Origin: Morella rubra
Lineage: Eukaryota; Streptophyta; Magnoliopsida; Fagales; Myricaceae
Assembly (NCBI GenBank): GCA_003952965.2
Contig: CM025851.1
Span: forward strand, 8,721,647 to 8,785,646
Direction: 5' to 3'
Length of the DNA: 64,000 bases
Part shown: piece by piece, positions 11,311-23,280 of the stretch
Layout of the letters: the number at the start of each line of letters is the position of its first letter
Numbering within the stretch: the stretch's first letter is position 1
Program-made: the position numbers and the translations under genes
Notes under the pieces: generated by a model
Database searches by the model: none
What the model was told of the DNA's origin: nothing
What the model saw: only the letters and a program-made list of their open reading frames with translations

Positions 11311-11757
11311 TTATTTCTTGCACAACAAGCCATTGAATATGTTTTCAGGATTTCAGTAGTTGAAGTCTTGAACAGAGTAGTAGGACCTCTATTCCTCCGC
11401 CTCTCCGTGCCTGTTGGACGTTTTACGAGCATAAGAGAGAGCTAGCTTTTCGTTAGACAATAAGACTCAAGCTTAAAAATTGTTATACAAACAGTGAGAA
11501 ATGGATCATGACTCAGCAGTCCATAAGTCATCCAGGATGAACTAGAAAGGAATGAGAAAAAAGACAAGTAGAACGGCATGAATTCCACGCTCTTCGTATG
11601 TATAACTTGCTTCTGCAATTACAAGCGGAGTTATCCATGCTCAAAGCGAAGGCAAAATCGTTTTATGTCTGAGAATTAAGCACTGAATAGCAGATATGAA
11701 CTTAGAATATGCACAGAGCGATTTCCATGACAAGAGAAATGATATATTAATGCTTAC

Positions 11758-11919
11758 CAGAACCACCAGTGGAGAAGCGTACATTGCTACGGCGACCACT
11801 GTCACTACGCTCCCTGCGACTAACTTGCGATGATGGTGATCGTGCAAAGCGAGAGCTGAGATGAGCGAAGTGGTGCAAAAGATTACGATAACAAGTGTCA
11901 TCGCAATGGCTACCTTCAT
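11758..11919 (-). pseudogene. Captured SWEET sugar-transporter exon
   Basis: A 162-nt open stretch on the minus strand encodes 54 residues ending ALALHDHHHRKLVAGS-VV-VAMYASPLVVL. This is the signature of plant SWEET transporters: the inter-TM segment and the start of the second MtN3/saliva triple-helix repeat with its (M)YxSPL motif. It is bordered by an AG acceptor (TGCAG|ATGAAG) and a GT donor (TTCTG|GTAAGC), so an entire exon with flanking intron bases was captured. No other SWEET exons are seen nearby, so it cannot make a transporter on its own. It lies inside the MULE. Confidence 0.8.
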
Positions 11920-12059
11920 CTGCACAGCTCCCATGGTATTCATACTTAATTAAATATGTACGTGAATGTATGCAGTATTTTGATGTAGCAACATAGAAAC
12001 ATGTTAGCCAGAAACACACATTCGCTACTCATTATTAACTTGGCAAAACTTTTATACTT

Positions 12060-12380
12060 CTTCTTCATTTTCTGCTTTCGGTTCATTTTCGTGGACATCC
12101 TCATCCTCTTGAACAAGCTTGGGCATGTTTTCTTCCATCTCTGAGCTCTGTGGATCTATCAGAACTTCACGAACAACTCAAAGCAGATTCCTCTGTTGGT
12201 ACCCCGTGGTTCACCTTTAATCCTCCTCCTCCATCTTCTTCTTCGGCGTCATTATCTTCTCCATTCTGTTCACCATCAGAAACCCTCTTTTCACGAATCT
12301 CATCTCCCTTCACCTTTGTTTCCACCTTAACCTTTCCTTCACCCACTTCCACGTCCCCTCGTGTATTCGCAAATTATTAG
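12060..12380 (-). pseudogene. Possible captured acidic-protein fragment
   Basis: Minus-strand reading gives a Glu/Asp-rich segment (EEEDGGGGLKVNHGVPTEESA and, in another frame, MPKLVQEDEDVHENEPKAENEE). Composition and lack of stops suggest former coding sequence, with a frame change between the two parts. The plus-strand ORF at 12150-12380 is Ser/Pro-rich and is probably the shadow. Donor unknown. Confidence 0.35.
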
Positions 12381-12508
12381 TGGTGGATGCACCCATCGTT
12401 TTCCGTCAACGGTTAACACTTTGTCAATGAGGAATTGCTTGGGATAAGGAAGACATTGCAGCTTGCCGACCAAACTGTTAACCGTTGTCGAATACACTAT
12501 ACACAAAG

Positions 12509-13252
12509 TAGGGGTGGTTAATGGTAGTGTAGGTGACGGTTTGGCGAAAACCGTCACCGTCATCGCAATTAACAGAATGACATAATTGATACCGCCACTG
12601 TACCACTGAAGGCACAATAACCGCCCTTACCGGTGACGGTATTAACGGTAACGGTTATACGATAACCGCTTAAACCGTATAACCGTTAGTCCAAAAAAAA
12701 AAAAAAATTTGACTTTTCATTTTTTTTTCACTGTTTTTGGCTATTTTCCTTGGATTTTTTTTGGACCTTTAAGACCATTTGATGCCTATATATAAGCAAC
12801 AAATATAATCATTCAAATATCATAACCTGTTTAAATTTTCAACATAATATCATAATCAATAATCATATCAAATGGACAAATATCATAACCTATTCAAACA
12901 TAATATCATAATCATAACAAATATAATAAGCTGTCCAAAAGTTCAACATAATATCATATTCAAGCATAAAGACTAAAGTCTAATAAAAGTGTCCAACAAT
13001 GTGACATAAACCAACTAAAATATTCCAACAAAAGCCAACAAAAGTATGTCAATAATTAATAATCATCTTAAGTCTCAACTAGGGGGCTTAACGGTAGTGT
13101 AGGTGATAGTTGACAAAAACCGTCACCATCAACGCAAATTGACGGAATCACATATTTGACACCGCCACCGCACCGTTAAGGCATAATAACCGCCCTTGCT
13201 GATTACGGTACGGTAGCGGTGGCGGTTTTAGCGGTTAAAATGAACACCCCTA
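12509..13252. mobile_element. hAT-type MITE nested in the MULE
   Basis: The element is bounded by TAGGGGTGGTTAA at the left and ...AACACCCCTA at the right (inverted TAGGGGTG), and by an exact 8-bp direct repeat ACACAAAG (12501-12508 and 13253-13260), the size expected of hAT elements. About 190 bp at each end are similar to each other in inverse orientation and rich in ACCGTCACC-like words; the middle is AT-rich. No coding capacity. Confidence 0.85.
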
Positions 13253-13702
13253 ACACAAAGGGACAAGACGCACTGTCCTTTCTTTTAATGTCAATGAATA
13301 AATGGGTTTTTGGGGCAGTTTTGTCTTTTAATATAAGGGAGCTCACGTGATACACACATGGGACGGAAAATTTAGTACGACATCGTTAAAAATGAGTCAA
13401 AAATGAAAATGTTACGTTTAAGCGGCCGGGTTGACTCGAGTTAAAGATTATGAGGAAATTTGGGATAAGTGGAAAAGTTTGGAGGGGTTTTTTGTAATTA
13501 ACCCAAAAAAAAAATGTTGATCATCGACAACGAAACATCTTAAAGAAAACCCAAAACGTCACGGACAGATGTTTGGAACCCTCAAGCACGACATCAATCA
13601 TAATAGCTCCTACAGATACATATAAGGTTCTGATACATCACAGCAAGAACACCGATAACGAAAACATCGGAGCCAAACACATCTTAAATTTTAGCAGTCT
13701 CG

Positions 13703-14209
13703 TTAAAAAATTCATTGAATTTTAAAAAATTTTAAAAAAACTCACTGAGTTTGTCATTTTAATACTAAAACTCGCTAGACCCAACGCCGTTAGACTTGTT
13801 TAACGGAAAAGTTATCTCCCCAATTAAAATGTGACACGTGTCATAAATATTTTAAAAAATATAAAATTAATAAAAAAATATAATTATTATTATTTTAAAA
13901 GACAAAGATCGAGGACCCCGATCTTTCACAGTGGCGTGGGAGCTCCCCCACCGTGAAAGGATTGGGAACCCCGATCCTTTTAAAAAAATGTATATATATA
14001 TATATATTAAATTAATTGTGTTTTTTTAATTAATTTTAGATTAATTTTTTTTTTTTATTTATTTTAATGGCACGTGTCACATTGTGATTGGGATGATGCA
14101 TTTTCCGTTAAACAAGTCTAAAGGTATTGGATTGAGTGAGTTTTGATATCAAAATAATAAACTTAGTAGCTTTTTTAATTTTTTAAAAACCAGTGAGTTT
14201 TTTGAAAAA
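13703..14209. mobile_element. MITE with ~130-bp inverted repeats and GGGGTTCC core hairpin
   Basis: The first and last roughly 130 bp pair in inverse orientation, sharing CTCACTGRGTTT, TAGACTTGTTTAACGGAAAA and ATGTGACACGTG words. In the centre (about 13905-13980) GATCGAGGACCCCGATC and its near-inverse around CCCCGATCC form a second palindrome. No ORF. The inverted-repeat length suggests a Mutator-like MITE; target-site repeats were not found. Confidence 0.65.
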
Positions 14210-14501
14210 TATTATATGTGATTTGTAAATTTTACTTTAAGAAAAGAGGGAAAAAAATGAATTTCAGCACGGACCACTACGAAGACCAAGTTGTGAATTG
14301 TGATCACGACATTCCCATATTCGCAAAACAAATCGGAAGACGAAGAAGAAAAAAAAGCACCCTATTTCCAACTTTTGTTCAGCAAGCACGCAAAAACTAA
14401 TAGCAATTGCTTTACATGTTCCTAATGAAAAAAAACAAACAAACAAAGACCAATACAACAGTCCTTATACACGATAGAGCGAGGAAGTACGAGGTAATTA
14501 A

Positions 14502-16298
14502 TCAGATTGTGGTCTTGACTGGAAGTATCCGACGGCAGCCATAAACTTCGCAGAAGGATTGCAATGCCATCAAGAGCAGGAGACAAATTGCAGCAAGCAC
14601 TGAGAGAAACTGCCAAGAGCCAAACACGTAAAGCTTGAAGAATTTTCCAGCTATAACACTCAATCTGCCACTGTGATGCTTGTTCACATCTTGAATCACC
14701 TTGTCTAAGAATGGCACTTTCATCAATTTGACAGACTTGCTCATCCCGTTCCATAGTTTTGACACCTCCTCATCGTTCTTCAGACGGTTCAAAATGATCC
14801 CATTTTCTCTGAGTGTTTTCGCGTCCTCATCGCTATCAATTATACCGTTCATTAATTCTGTGTAACGCGTAAAGACCAACGGCCCTGATGCATTTGAAGC
14901 TTCGTACGCTACCAAGTTTCTCAAAACCACCTCCGTGTTAACATCTAAGGTAACGGTGGGGAGGTAAAATGTGGCCGTCTTCGCATCAAAAGCAATGGTG
15001 GAGATGCCACCATTTGTGGGTACGAAACGAATCCCGCAGTTTGCCAGCTCAGTCACAGAAGGGATTGCGATTTCATCCACCGATGGTGGCTGGCTAATGT
15101 TATTGGTTGAGCTTGAAGTCTGATTTTCTGGCTTGACTTCTTCTTTATCTTGGGAAAAAAAAGTACTCCAGTGGTTGTTTTAAGATTTTTAATCCGGGAA
15201 GGCTCGAGAGGATTTTCCAAGGCAATTTTAGGATGAATTTTAGGGCTTTAGATGCTAGTACCTTCTTGATAAGACGTATTGGGCCGCCGTTTAGCTTCTG
15301 AACCTGCTTCCAGATGAAATCTAGGAGTTGTTTCACGTAACTCGAGTCTGCAGAAGAGCTTTCCTTCTCTTGCTTGCCATCATTTTGACCCTCAACTTCG
15401 GTAATTTCAGATGGTTCTTCCACTTTGGGAACGATCGGGCCGTACAAAAAGTCTAGCAAGTGGGAGCCTCCTGAGACCTGAATTTTTTGCAGATCTTGAT
15501 CCGTCAGCTTGAAAGGTGAAAGCTCTTTGCACAACCCCGTTAACATCGAAAGCAGCATATCATCCGCCAATTCTAGCGAGGATAATTGGAACTCTAACAT
15601 CTTCCGCAATACAACTAATGGAATTTGGTTCTCAAGCATCACCGCATCTCTAAGAATTGCGTTATGCGCTGACTTCGTTCCTGCATAGTCCACCAAGTGC
15701 GACATCCTGGATGAAACTCTCGTCAGCGTCTTTCCTTCTTGGACGGCGTAAACTTGAAGGAATTCAAGCAGGAACGACGCATCAATGGCCATCATCCACG
15801 CCAACGTTTCGTCTTTGAAATCCAAGTACTTATGATAGCACGCTCGGATCCTGGAGTCAAGCTTCGTCAATTGGTCAACGACATTTTGGAACTTGAGGCT
15901 TTGGAATTGCTTTGCAGTTCTTTTCGCTGCCGCTAGCTTATACCTCTGCATCTCATAGAGCTCCGGACGCAAATAGTGGTAAGGACCAGAGCAACTTCTT
16001 GTGGGGTATAAGATTCTGGATGACTAGCCAGAAGGGCTTTGGGGACATTGAAAATGGATACGGGAACTTCTGCATCATCCTCGAGCTCTTCCTCAAGGGT
16101 TCGGCGGATCTGAATGACCCATCGAAGCTCATCAAACTTGTTGGAATCAGATTGTGAAGACATCGTGGGTTGGGGAGAAGACATATTGGTTGTTGTCCAA
16201 GGAGAAGCTTTTGATGTTGTGGCAGTTATGGTGCATTGAGTGATGAGGGGAGTTAGCAGAACAAGGCTTTTATTGGCCTGAGCCTCACATGCAGACAT
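14502..16298 (-). pseudogene. DUF247 pseudogene (paralogue of 3083-4957)
   Basis: Nearly identical to the intact DUF247 copy over its whole length, with the same ATG context, the same C-terminal hydrophobic segment and the same 3' region. Two frame changes break it compared with the intact copy: one base is missing near 15987 (GGACCAGAGC against GGACCGAGAGC) and one extra base lies in an A-run near 15160. It reads in three blocks: 15933-16298 (N-terminal part), 15145-15972 (middle) and 14502-15080 (C-terminal part). It has one copy of the 78-bp unit that is doubled in the intact gene. The high identity implies recent copying or gene conversion. Confidence 0.9.
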
Positions 16299-16605
16299 TC
16301 CTATGTTTAATGACCTTGAATACGACTACTTGCTATAAACAATTGAACATGCTTTTCTCGCCCCTTGTATTATCTTAAATCTTGGGAGCATCTTTTCCGT
16401 TTTTCTTCTCTTTGTACTCATTTTGAACCAAGTGTGACTCGAGATAGATTTATAGAGCTGCATGAGCTACATGTGCTATAAGATAGAATAGTAAAAAAAA
16501 AAGAAAGTCGTAGTCGTGACATTTGCCTAACACCATACATCAGGTGGGGAAACATTTTGAGTTGGATCTCACGAGAAGCCAGTCCAGGGATCGATCTTGC
16601 CACGT

Positions 16606-17029
16606 TGTGCTATGGCGTGAATAGTAAAAAAAAAAAAAAGTTGCGTCTTGACAATTTGACGGCTGCAAATCTTGACAATTTCAACACGTGAAGTCCATCC
16701 CCATAAACGCCTCGTAACGTCAAGATTTGCAGCTCGCAAATCTTGACAGATTTTCAGCCACCTCTGACATCCGACAGAGGAGTTATTGCACCGATTCTCA
16801 TTTTGCTCTATGAACTCTTTTGAGAGAGTTCGATGTGCCTATGCGAAGAGCACCCTCGTGGGTTGAGAGAGAATATGAGGAGACAAGGTACGGTGTGAAA
16901 GTTAAAAGTTTGTAAAGTTTTGGTTTTGCGAGTGAAATCAAAATACTCTCCTATGTGGACGTAGGCAGTTGCCGAACCACGTTAAATATTGGCCTTCGTG
17001 TGTTTGTGATTCCCGTTCCGTGCTCAACA
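16606..17029 (+). repeat. 5' LTR of the copia element
   Basis: Starts TGTGCTATGGCGTG, ends GTGCTCAACA, and is followed by the primer-binding site. It aligns with 23710-24103 over almost its whole length. It carries a short inverted pair of 'AAATCTTGAC' / 'GTCAAGATTT' words in its first 130 bp. Confidence 0.85.
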
Positions 17030-20000
17030 AGTGGTATTAGAGCACGGCAAGTGGCCGGAATTTGCATTTTTGTATTCGGCCAGACCCGATTTGTGTCCAA
17101 ATGGAATTTTGGAGCTAACTGGGAATTTCTTGCTATGAGACGAGCACAACGGTACAAACCGGAGGTCAAACGGACACTACACGCACCCATACGCGCTAGT
17201 CAAAGTTGCTGAGCGTGTGCCCACTCTCCCCACATGCCTCCACTCGCCGCTAGCTGCCGGAAACGTCCAACATGCACCCTCACGCGCTCCAGCAGAAGAC
17301 CAAGCGTTGACCACGCGCCGAACACGCCAAACCAGGCTCCGGGTCGTACGAGTCATCATACTGGGTTCGGGTTCTTGACCGGGTTTCCGAGTCAACTCGC
17401 TGAGTCAGCCGAATTTGGACCGAGTTGAGCCGAGTCAGAATGTCAACTCGCCAAGTCGGACCGAGTTACCTAGTTGACTCGCCCGAGTTTAACTTAACTG
17501 AGATAGTTAACAACGGCAGCATCTCCGGCGAATATTCCGTTAAGTTGGACGGAATATTCGTTTCTGGAAGGAATATTCCAAATTCGAATTTTATGCATTT
17601 TGGGCCCAATTTTTGTCCTTTTGGGTCGGACCGGACCTATTTCTAATTATTTTAACCATTCCAGACGCAATGGTGGGCTCCGTTTGTGAGATTCTACTCC
17701 GAACGTAGAGCAACAAGCCATATGAGCGTCAGATATAGACGAAATCAATGGCGAATTCAAGTTCCAGTGGAATGATCAATCTTACGACGTCCAACTACAC
17801 ACTTTGGAGACCTAGGATGGAAGACCTATTAAACTGCATGGATCTGTTTAATCTGATAGAGAGAAAAGGTGCGAAACCAACCGCGACGCCAGAGAAAGAT
17901 TAGAGAAAAATGTATAGGAGAACTATTGGTTAGATCAGACAATGGATCGACCATAGGTCCATAGTAGGTTTCATCATGTTGCCCAGGAGACAGATGCATA
18001 CGTCTTGTGGCAGAAGATGGAGAGTATGTATCAGGCCAAGACCGCTCAGGAATAAGGCGTTATTGATGAGGCGCCTTGTCAATCTAAAGTTGAAGAGTGA
18101 CACCTCTGTAGCAGAACACACCAGTAAATTCCAGAACCTTGTGAACCAACTTCTGTCAGTAAAGCTGAAAGTTGGGGATGAAGAACAAGCTCTACTCCTT
18201 CTCAGTTCTCTACCAGACAGCTGAGAGACATTAGTGGTTTCTCTCAGCAATTCGGCTCCAGGCGGTAAACTTGTCATGGTGATGGTGAAGGATGCCTAAT
18301 GAGGAAGCCAGAAGGAAGGAAGCTGATACGGACCAGTCAGATGCCTTCGTTACAGAAGAAATGCACCAAAGAAGTGGTAGATGGAGAAGTAGAGGCAGAG
18401 GTCGAAACATAGGTAGACCCCAAAATCCAGGCAGTGATCAAAAGGACAAGGTCAAATGTTTCTTTTGTGTCATTGAAGGCCACATGACGAAGAACTGCTG
18501 GAGGATACATCAGGAGCAAGGCCAATCCAACAACAAGGAAGATGGAGAAGCTTTATTCTCTCTTCCTGGAGATTGTGCATGAAGCTGCAAGAGATGGCAT
18601 GTGGTGTTGAGTAGAGCGTGCATTTCCTTCTCCACCAGACATTACAGCAGAGCACAGGGTGTTGAGTAAAAGGCATTGTCACCTCCTCCACTAAAAGTTG
18701 GAGAAAATGAAGGCTAGCAACCAGCCTTAAAAGAGGGAGATGGTGAAAGTTTATTCACTATTCCTAGAAATTTTGAAGAAAGTTATGTTCATGTTGCGAG
18801 TCAGGATGCAGAATGGGTGGTAGATACAGCACTTCCTACCACGTCGCTTTTTGCAAAGACTTCTTCATGATGTATGGAGCCGAAAACTATGGTACAGTGA
18901 GAAGAGGAAACTCCAGTTCCTTTGAGATTGCAGGTGTAAGCGATCAAAAAAAAGACCAATGTATCATGTACCGTGGTGTTATATATGTGCCAAACCTCTG
19001 GCTAATCTAATGTTTGTGTCAGCCCTTTACCGCCAGGGCTACGACAACTGCTTCAGCAACAATACCTGGAAGTTGATGAAAGGTATTGTGGTTGTCGCTT
19101 ATGGACACATTTGTGGCACGATATTCCCGACTCAAGTGAAGATATGTGATGATGGCCTCAAAGCGGGTGAAGGTGAAGCATCTCCAAATCTGTGGCATAA
19201 GAGACTCGGACACATGAGAGAGAAAGGATTGTCAACATTGGCAAAGAAAGCGCGCATCTAAGTGAACCGAAGAAAAGCGCCCAGCTCTTTGCGGAAAAGA
19301 GTCTAGTCCATCTGTCAGGAAAAGATTAGAGTTGTTGAGCCTGGTACACTTAGATCTAAGGTCCCTTTTTTTGAAAAAAATATCTTTGGGTGGTAACAGA
19401 TATGCAGCCTGTTACTTGATGAGCAGAGCTGTCACGCCCAATGCTAGTACTTACCCCCTAGTCTCTCCTATAGTAATAGAATGCACACAAGCGGGGATTA
19501 CTGCATGAATTAATCCTATAAAGCTTGATAACTGGCTTTGAAAAAGCTTAGTGGAAACGTTTTAGTGAAAAGAGATAAGTATATTAAGGAAGGAAAAATA
19601 ATAGTTTCAGGGATTTAACAAATAGTCACACTGTATTGAATACGGATAATAAAATAACTTAATAAATTAAATAGGTGGACTTATAAAAATATTTTTTTTT
19701 AAAAATCTGGTAAAGAGATGAAAATTAAGGGTAGCTTGTGGCTTATGAACGAAATAAGATAATGGGAAATCTCAAAACTATAATACAAAATTTTTCCACT
19801 AACGCATTTTACAAAGAACAAAATCCTTCACAAGGATACAACAGTAAGAGAAAGTAAGTACAAAAGTGGAAGCTGTCTACAGCTTTCCATCCTACAACAC
19901 AGATTGGAATAAAATGTACAATAACCAAACCTAACAGTGACTACAACTAATATCTAGTCGACCCTTGATGCCCTCTACCGGCGATGCCGGTGGAGGAGGG

Positions 20001-20989
20001 ACGACATACAAAAGAGTTGCGTCAAAATCAACTAGCTCGAATTCCACAACTAAGGGAATTGGGTTTGTCGGAGACTCCTTGAGGTACTATTAGGGCTCGT
20101 ACCCCATGTAAACCTCGAATGAATCAGTGACAAACATCCAGATTGTCATCACTAGGATGTATGGGTCAACATCCAAAAGCTCCTCGCTCATAAAGATCAA
20201 CATCTGTTACGTCCGGGGCCCACAGCCATAGCGGTATATACAAGAAAATTTAACAAATAAAAGGTTGAGTCCTACTGACTCAATAAGGGGGGAAAGGGAC
20301 ATGTCATGAACAATTATAGTAGCATGTTAACAATAAGAATTAAAATAAACAGGATAACAATATATGATCGATGCAATGCATGAATGATGCATCTGTTTCC
20401 CGGTCATTTCACTTTCTTTTTTTCCTTTCTTTTCTTTTTCTTTCTTGTCTGTAGAGGTGTCCTTTTTGTCTCTCTGTTTAACCCCCAGAGTCTGGGTTGT
20501 GCGTCCCTCCTCTCTTCTGGGACTGTCCTGTACCCCGGCACCAGAACCGTGTCAAGCGTATATTGACACTCCTTTCAGTGGTGACTTGCACTATCCCACT
20601 GTTGTGATCGGTACCGTCACCCTGTCATAGGACCACCTCTGGGTATGGGTTTCATTTCTGTCATTCTGTTATTAGATTCCCCACACCTATGACATGATGA
20701 TGCAACATGTATCATATGTTTTATGGATAATCAAGTGATCAAAGACGATCAATGGATTTCATATGGCACATAAAAATGAAACACAATAATTCTTCATTAA
20801 AAAGGCCTAATTTTTTTTTTTTCCATTTCATGTGATGTTCATGTGCTATAATTCGCCAATCTAACATCTAAGTCATCATGGCCGAAACAATATAAACACC
20901 ACATGTTATAATAGGCAAGTCAAACAACTTATATGACTGGGTTGTTTTTATTTTATTTCTAAACCCACTGAGGACCGGCTATTCAAGAA

Positions 20990-21450
20990 AAAGCTCAAGG
21001 ATTTAGGGCCCTTGACTATTTCCAAAAGAAAAAGCTTCCCAGGCATATAAATAAAAGTTTTCCCGAGCATAAAAAAAAAAAAAAAAATATTCTTCCCGGG
21101 CATAGATAAAAAAAAAATATGTCTTCCTAAACATACAAAAATATCTTCCCGAACATATATAAAGAAAATCTTCTCGAGCATATAAAGAAAAAAAGTCTTT
21201 CCCAAGCATATATATAAATAAACAAAATCTTCCCTGAACATTCAAAAACAATCTTCTCGGGCATATAAAAATCTTCCCGGCATATATAAACAAAATCTTT
21301 CTCAAGCATATATAAACAAAATCTTTCCCGGCATATATATAAACAAAAGCTTCCCGGGCATATATGAACAAAAGCTTCCCGGCATATATACAAACAAAAG
21401 CTTCCCGGGCATATATGAACAAAAGTTTCCCGGGCATATATATGAACCCC
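20990..21450. repeat. Minisatellite, core TTCCCGGGCATATA
   Basis: About sixteen imperfect units of roughly 22-35 bp, most regular at 21330-21445, each with a (T)CCCGGGCATATA core followed by an A-rich AACAAAAGC stretch. Units get more degenerate to the left. Open frames through it on the minus strand only reflect the repeat. Confidence 0.85.
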
Positions 21451-22239
21451 TTTCTCTTAAAAGTCGAATCCGACCCCAGGTGGTTCTCAAAGTCTTTTAG
21501 CCCTTTCTTTTATAAGCCCTTGTATTTGGTTTACATCCAACACAGTGATAAGAATGTGTTACTTGTCTTTTCCCATCTCATGATAAAAGTCACATGTTTT
21601 ATGCACAATCTGAACACCCCCAATACCCTATTTAAGACAAACTCTACACCCTTACCTTAGCTCGTTGTTGTACTGCTTTCTTGAGGATTAAATACCTAAA
21701 AATAGCAAGACACCATGTTAGGAAAAGAAAAGACAAAAGCTGATGGGAAGAAAAGTGCAGGCCGAAATACCTCACTTTTTCCAACTTTCGTAATCTCCTC
21801 CCTTTTTCTTTGGTCTCTTCCTACTTTTATCCTTCGGCCAATCTCTTTGTCACCAGGTGTTTCACGTCACTTTCCCTCTCTTTCTCTTTAGTCAAATGAA
21901 GTTTCTCTCATAATGTCGTTATCAGTTTTAGCCGAGTAAATCTCTCTCTTCTTCTTTTTGTTGACAATATAAACCAAACATAACTCACTGGTGAATTCCC
22001 CCTGGCCAGTCTACACACCCTAAGCTAGAGGTCTAGACAATCATTGTAAATCAGGTCGTACCATTCATAAGCAGCCACCTAATCTCCCCATATCTCACGT
22101 ATCTATTAACAAGCAGACATTAAATTATGCGCCAATGACAAAGCCCATCTAAGTGATTAGATAAAATATGGTAAGAGTGCATTTAATGCACACCATAAGG
22201 TTAAGCCACATGGAAAAAAATAACATAAAAAGTAAACCC

Positions 22240-22630
22240 GGGTATACAGGGCTCAGTCATCCGCGCATGACAAAAATCAGCCCCAGGCATTTATCTCTCA
22301 AATACCCCCGAGCATGAAACACTCAGATGCCCCGGGCATGTAACACTCAGATGCCCCGGGCATTTAGTACTCAACCCGGGCCCGGACATTTAGCTCTCCA
22401 TACCCCATTTACCCCGGACACTCAATACACCCCGGGACTTTAGTATTTAGTGACCCGGGCATTTCTTACTCGGTAACCCCGAGTATTTTCTCCTCCTCTC
22501 GATACTCAATACCCCTGGAATTTTCTCCAGGCATTTAAACCCAATAACCCCGGGAATCACAACTCAATTACCCCCTCAAAACTCAATTACCCCAGAAATT
22601 TTTTTCCGGGCACTCAAGCACTTGCCCTGT
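22240..22630. repeat. Minisatellite, core CCCCGGGCATTTA
   Basis: More than a dozen imperfect units of about 20-25 bp built on CCCCGGGCATTTA followed by CTCA-type spacers. The core resembles that of the array at 20990-21450 in the same nested element. Confidence 0.8.
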
Positions 22631-22989
22631 CAGACCCTAGTAAAAGCAAACACAAGGAAAAAAAAAATATTTCACATGAGCATAACTATTATAATTTATA
22701 CATAAAACTATATTAAACAAGTGGATCAAACAAGAGAGGGGTGTTACAAAAGCACTATCAAGTCTGTTGAAGCTTGAGGCTCCGGAGATAGTATGGTTTG
22801 ACAGAAAGATATCTTCCTCTCATTGGAGAGTGATTGGGTGCAAAGTGTTTGCACATGTATCCAAGCTGCAGAGATAGATGTTGAGTATTACTCACTCCAC
22901 CAGAAGATTTGGATACAGGTTATGGGATCTTGGAGCTAATTGCTTCAGAAGGTTATCAAACCCAGGTGAATATGAAAAAGTGCTCTATA

Positions 22990-23280
22990 TATTATTCAGT
23001 CCTGGACGGCTTCAATTTGCCACAGACACTGAAGGAACGCAGGACGGTTCCCCAGAAGAGAAAGGTGATGGAGGGTGTTGAGTGAAAGAAGAAGATACCG
23101 CTCTACCAGAAGTTGCTAAAAAGAGTGTTGAGCATAGGGGTGCAGCTACCACTCCACTAGAGGCTGCAGAAGAGGGTGTTGAGCAGGGGGAGATGTACCC
23201 ATTCCACCAAAGGTTGCAGAAAGGGGTGTTGAGCAAAAGGAGTTACCTGTTCCACCAAAAGTTGTATGATCATCACAGTG
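22990..23280. repeat. Degenerate ~60-bp tandem repeat in the copia element
   Basis: GGTGTTGAG followed by 25-30 bases and a CTCCACCARAAGTTG-like word recurs four to five times here, and similar units occur at about 18600-18710, in the front part of the same element. They probably had one origin within the element. Confidence 0.6.

Larger units (their letters stand above)
10737..13502. mobile_element. Non-autonomous Mutator-like element (Pack-MULE) with ~210-bp TIRs
   Basis: The ends are inverted repeats of about 210 bp: 10737-10952 starts GTTAATTACAAAAATCTTCC and 13297-13502 ends with the matching GTAATTAAC. Long TIRs of this size fit Mutator-like elements. The right flank starts CCAAAAAAA, and CC followed by A's also stands at the start of the LINE poly-A tail (10709), so a 9-bp target-site duplication in the tail, later lengthened on the left by slippage, is plausible. 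No transposase is present. The inside is unusually GC-rich and gene-like in places and contains a SWEET exon (11758-11919), so it fits a Pack-MULE. Confidence 0.8.
19430..22748. mobile_element. LTR-type element nested in the copia element
   Basis: Begins TGTCACGCCC and ends GGGGTGTTACA, a TG...CA pair. Near-matching 5-bp flanks AGAGC and AAAGC suggest the target duplication. Inside are a TGTTACGTCCGGGG sequence (20207), a segment with CCCCAGAGTCTGG and ACCCCGGCACC (20480-20660) that is shared with 29870-30050, and two minisatellites. No retroviral-type coding region is visible, so a solo long LTR or a non-autonomous element is likely. The copia pol sequence resumes after it. Confidence 0.6.

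Noticed and set aside
21003-21437. A 144-residue minus-strand ORF with a repeated MPGKLLFIYAREAF-like peptide
   Set aside because: It is a direct translation of the minisatellite units; all frames show similar repeats and there is no start context or homology.
20990-22630. Regular repeats that might suggest a CRISPR-like array
   Set aside because: Units are imperfect and spacers are themselves repetitive; the genome is a plant nuclear one. Minisatellites explain it.
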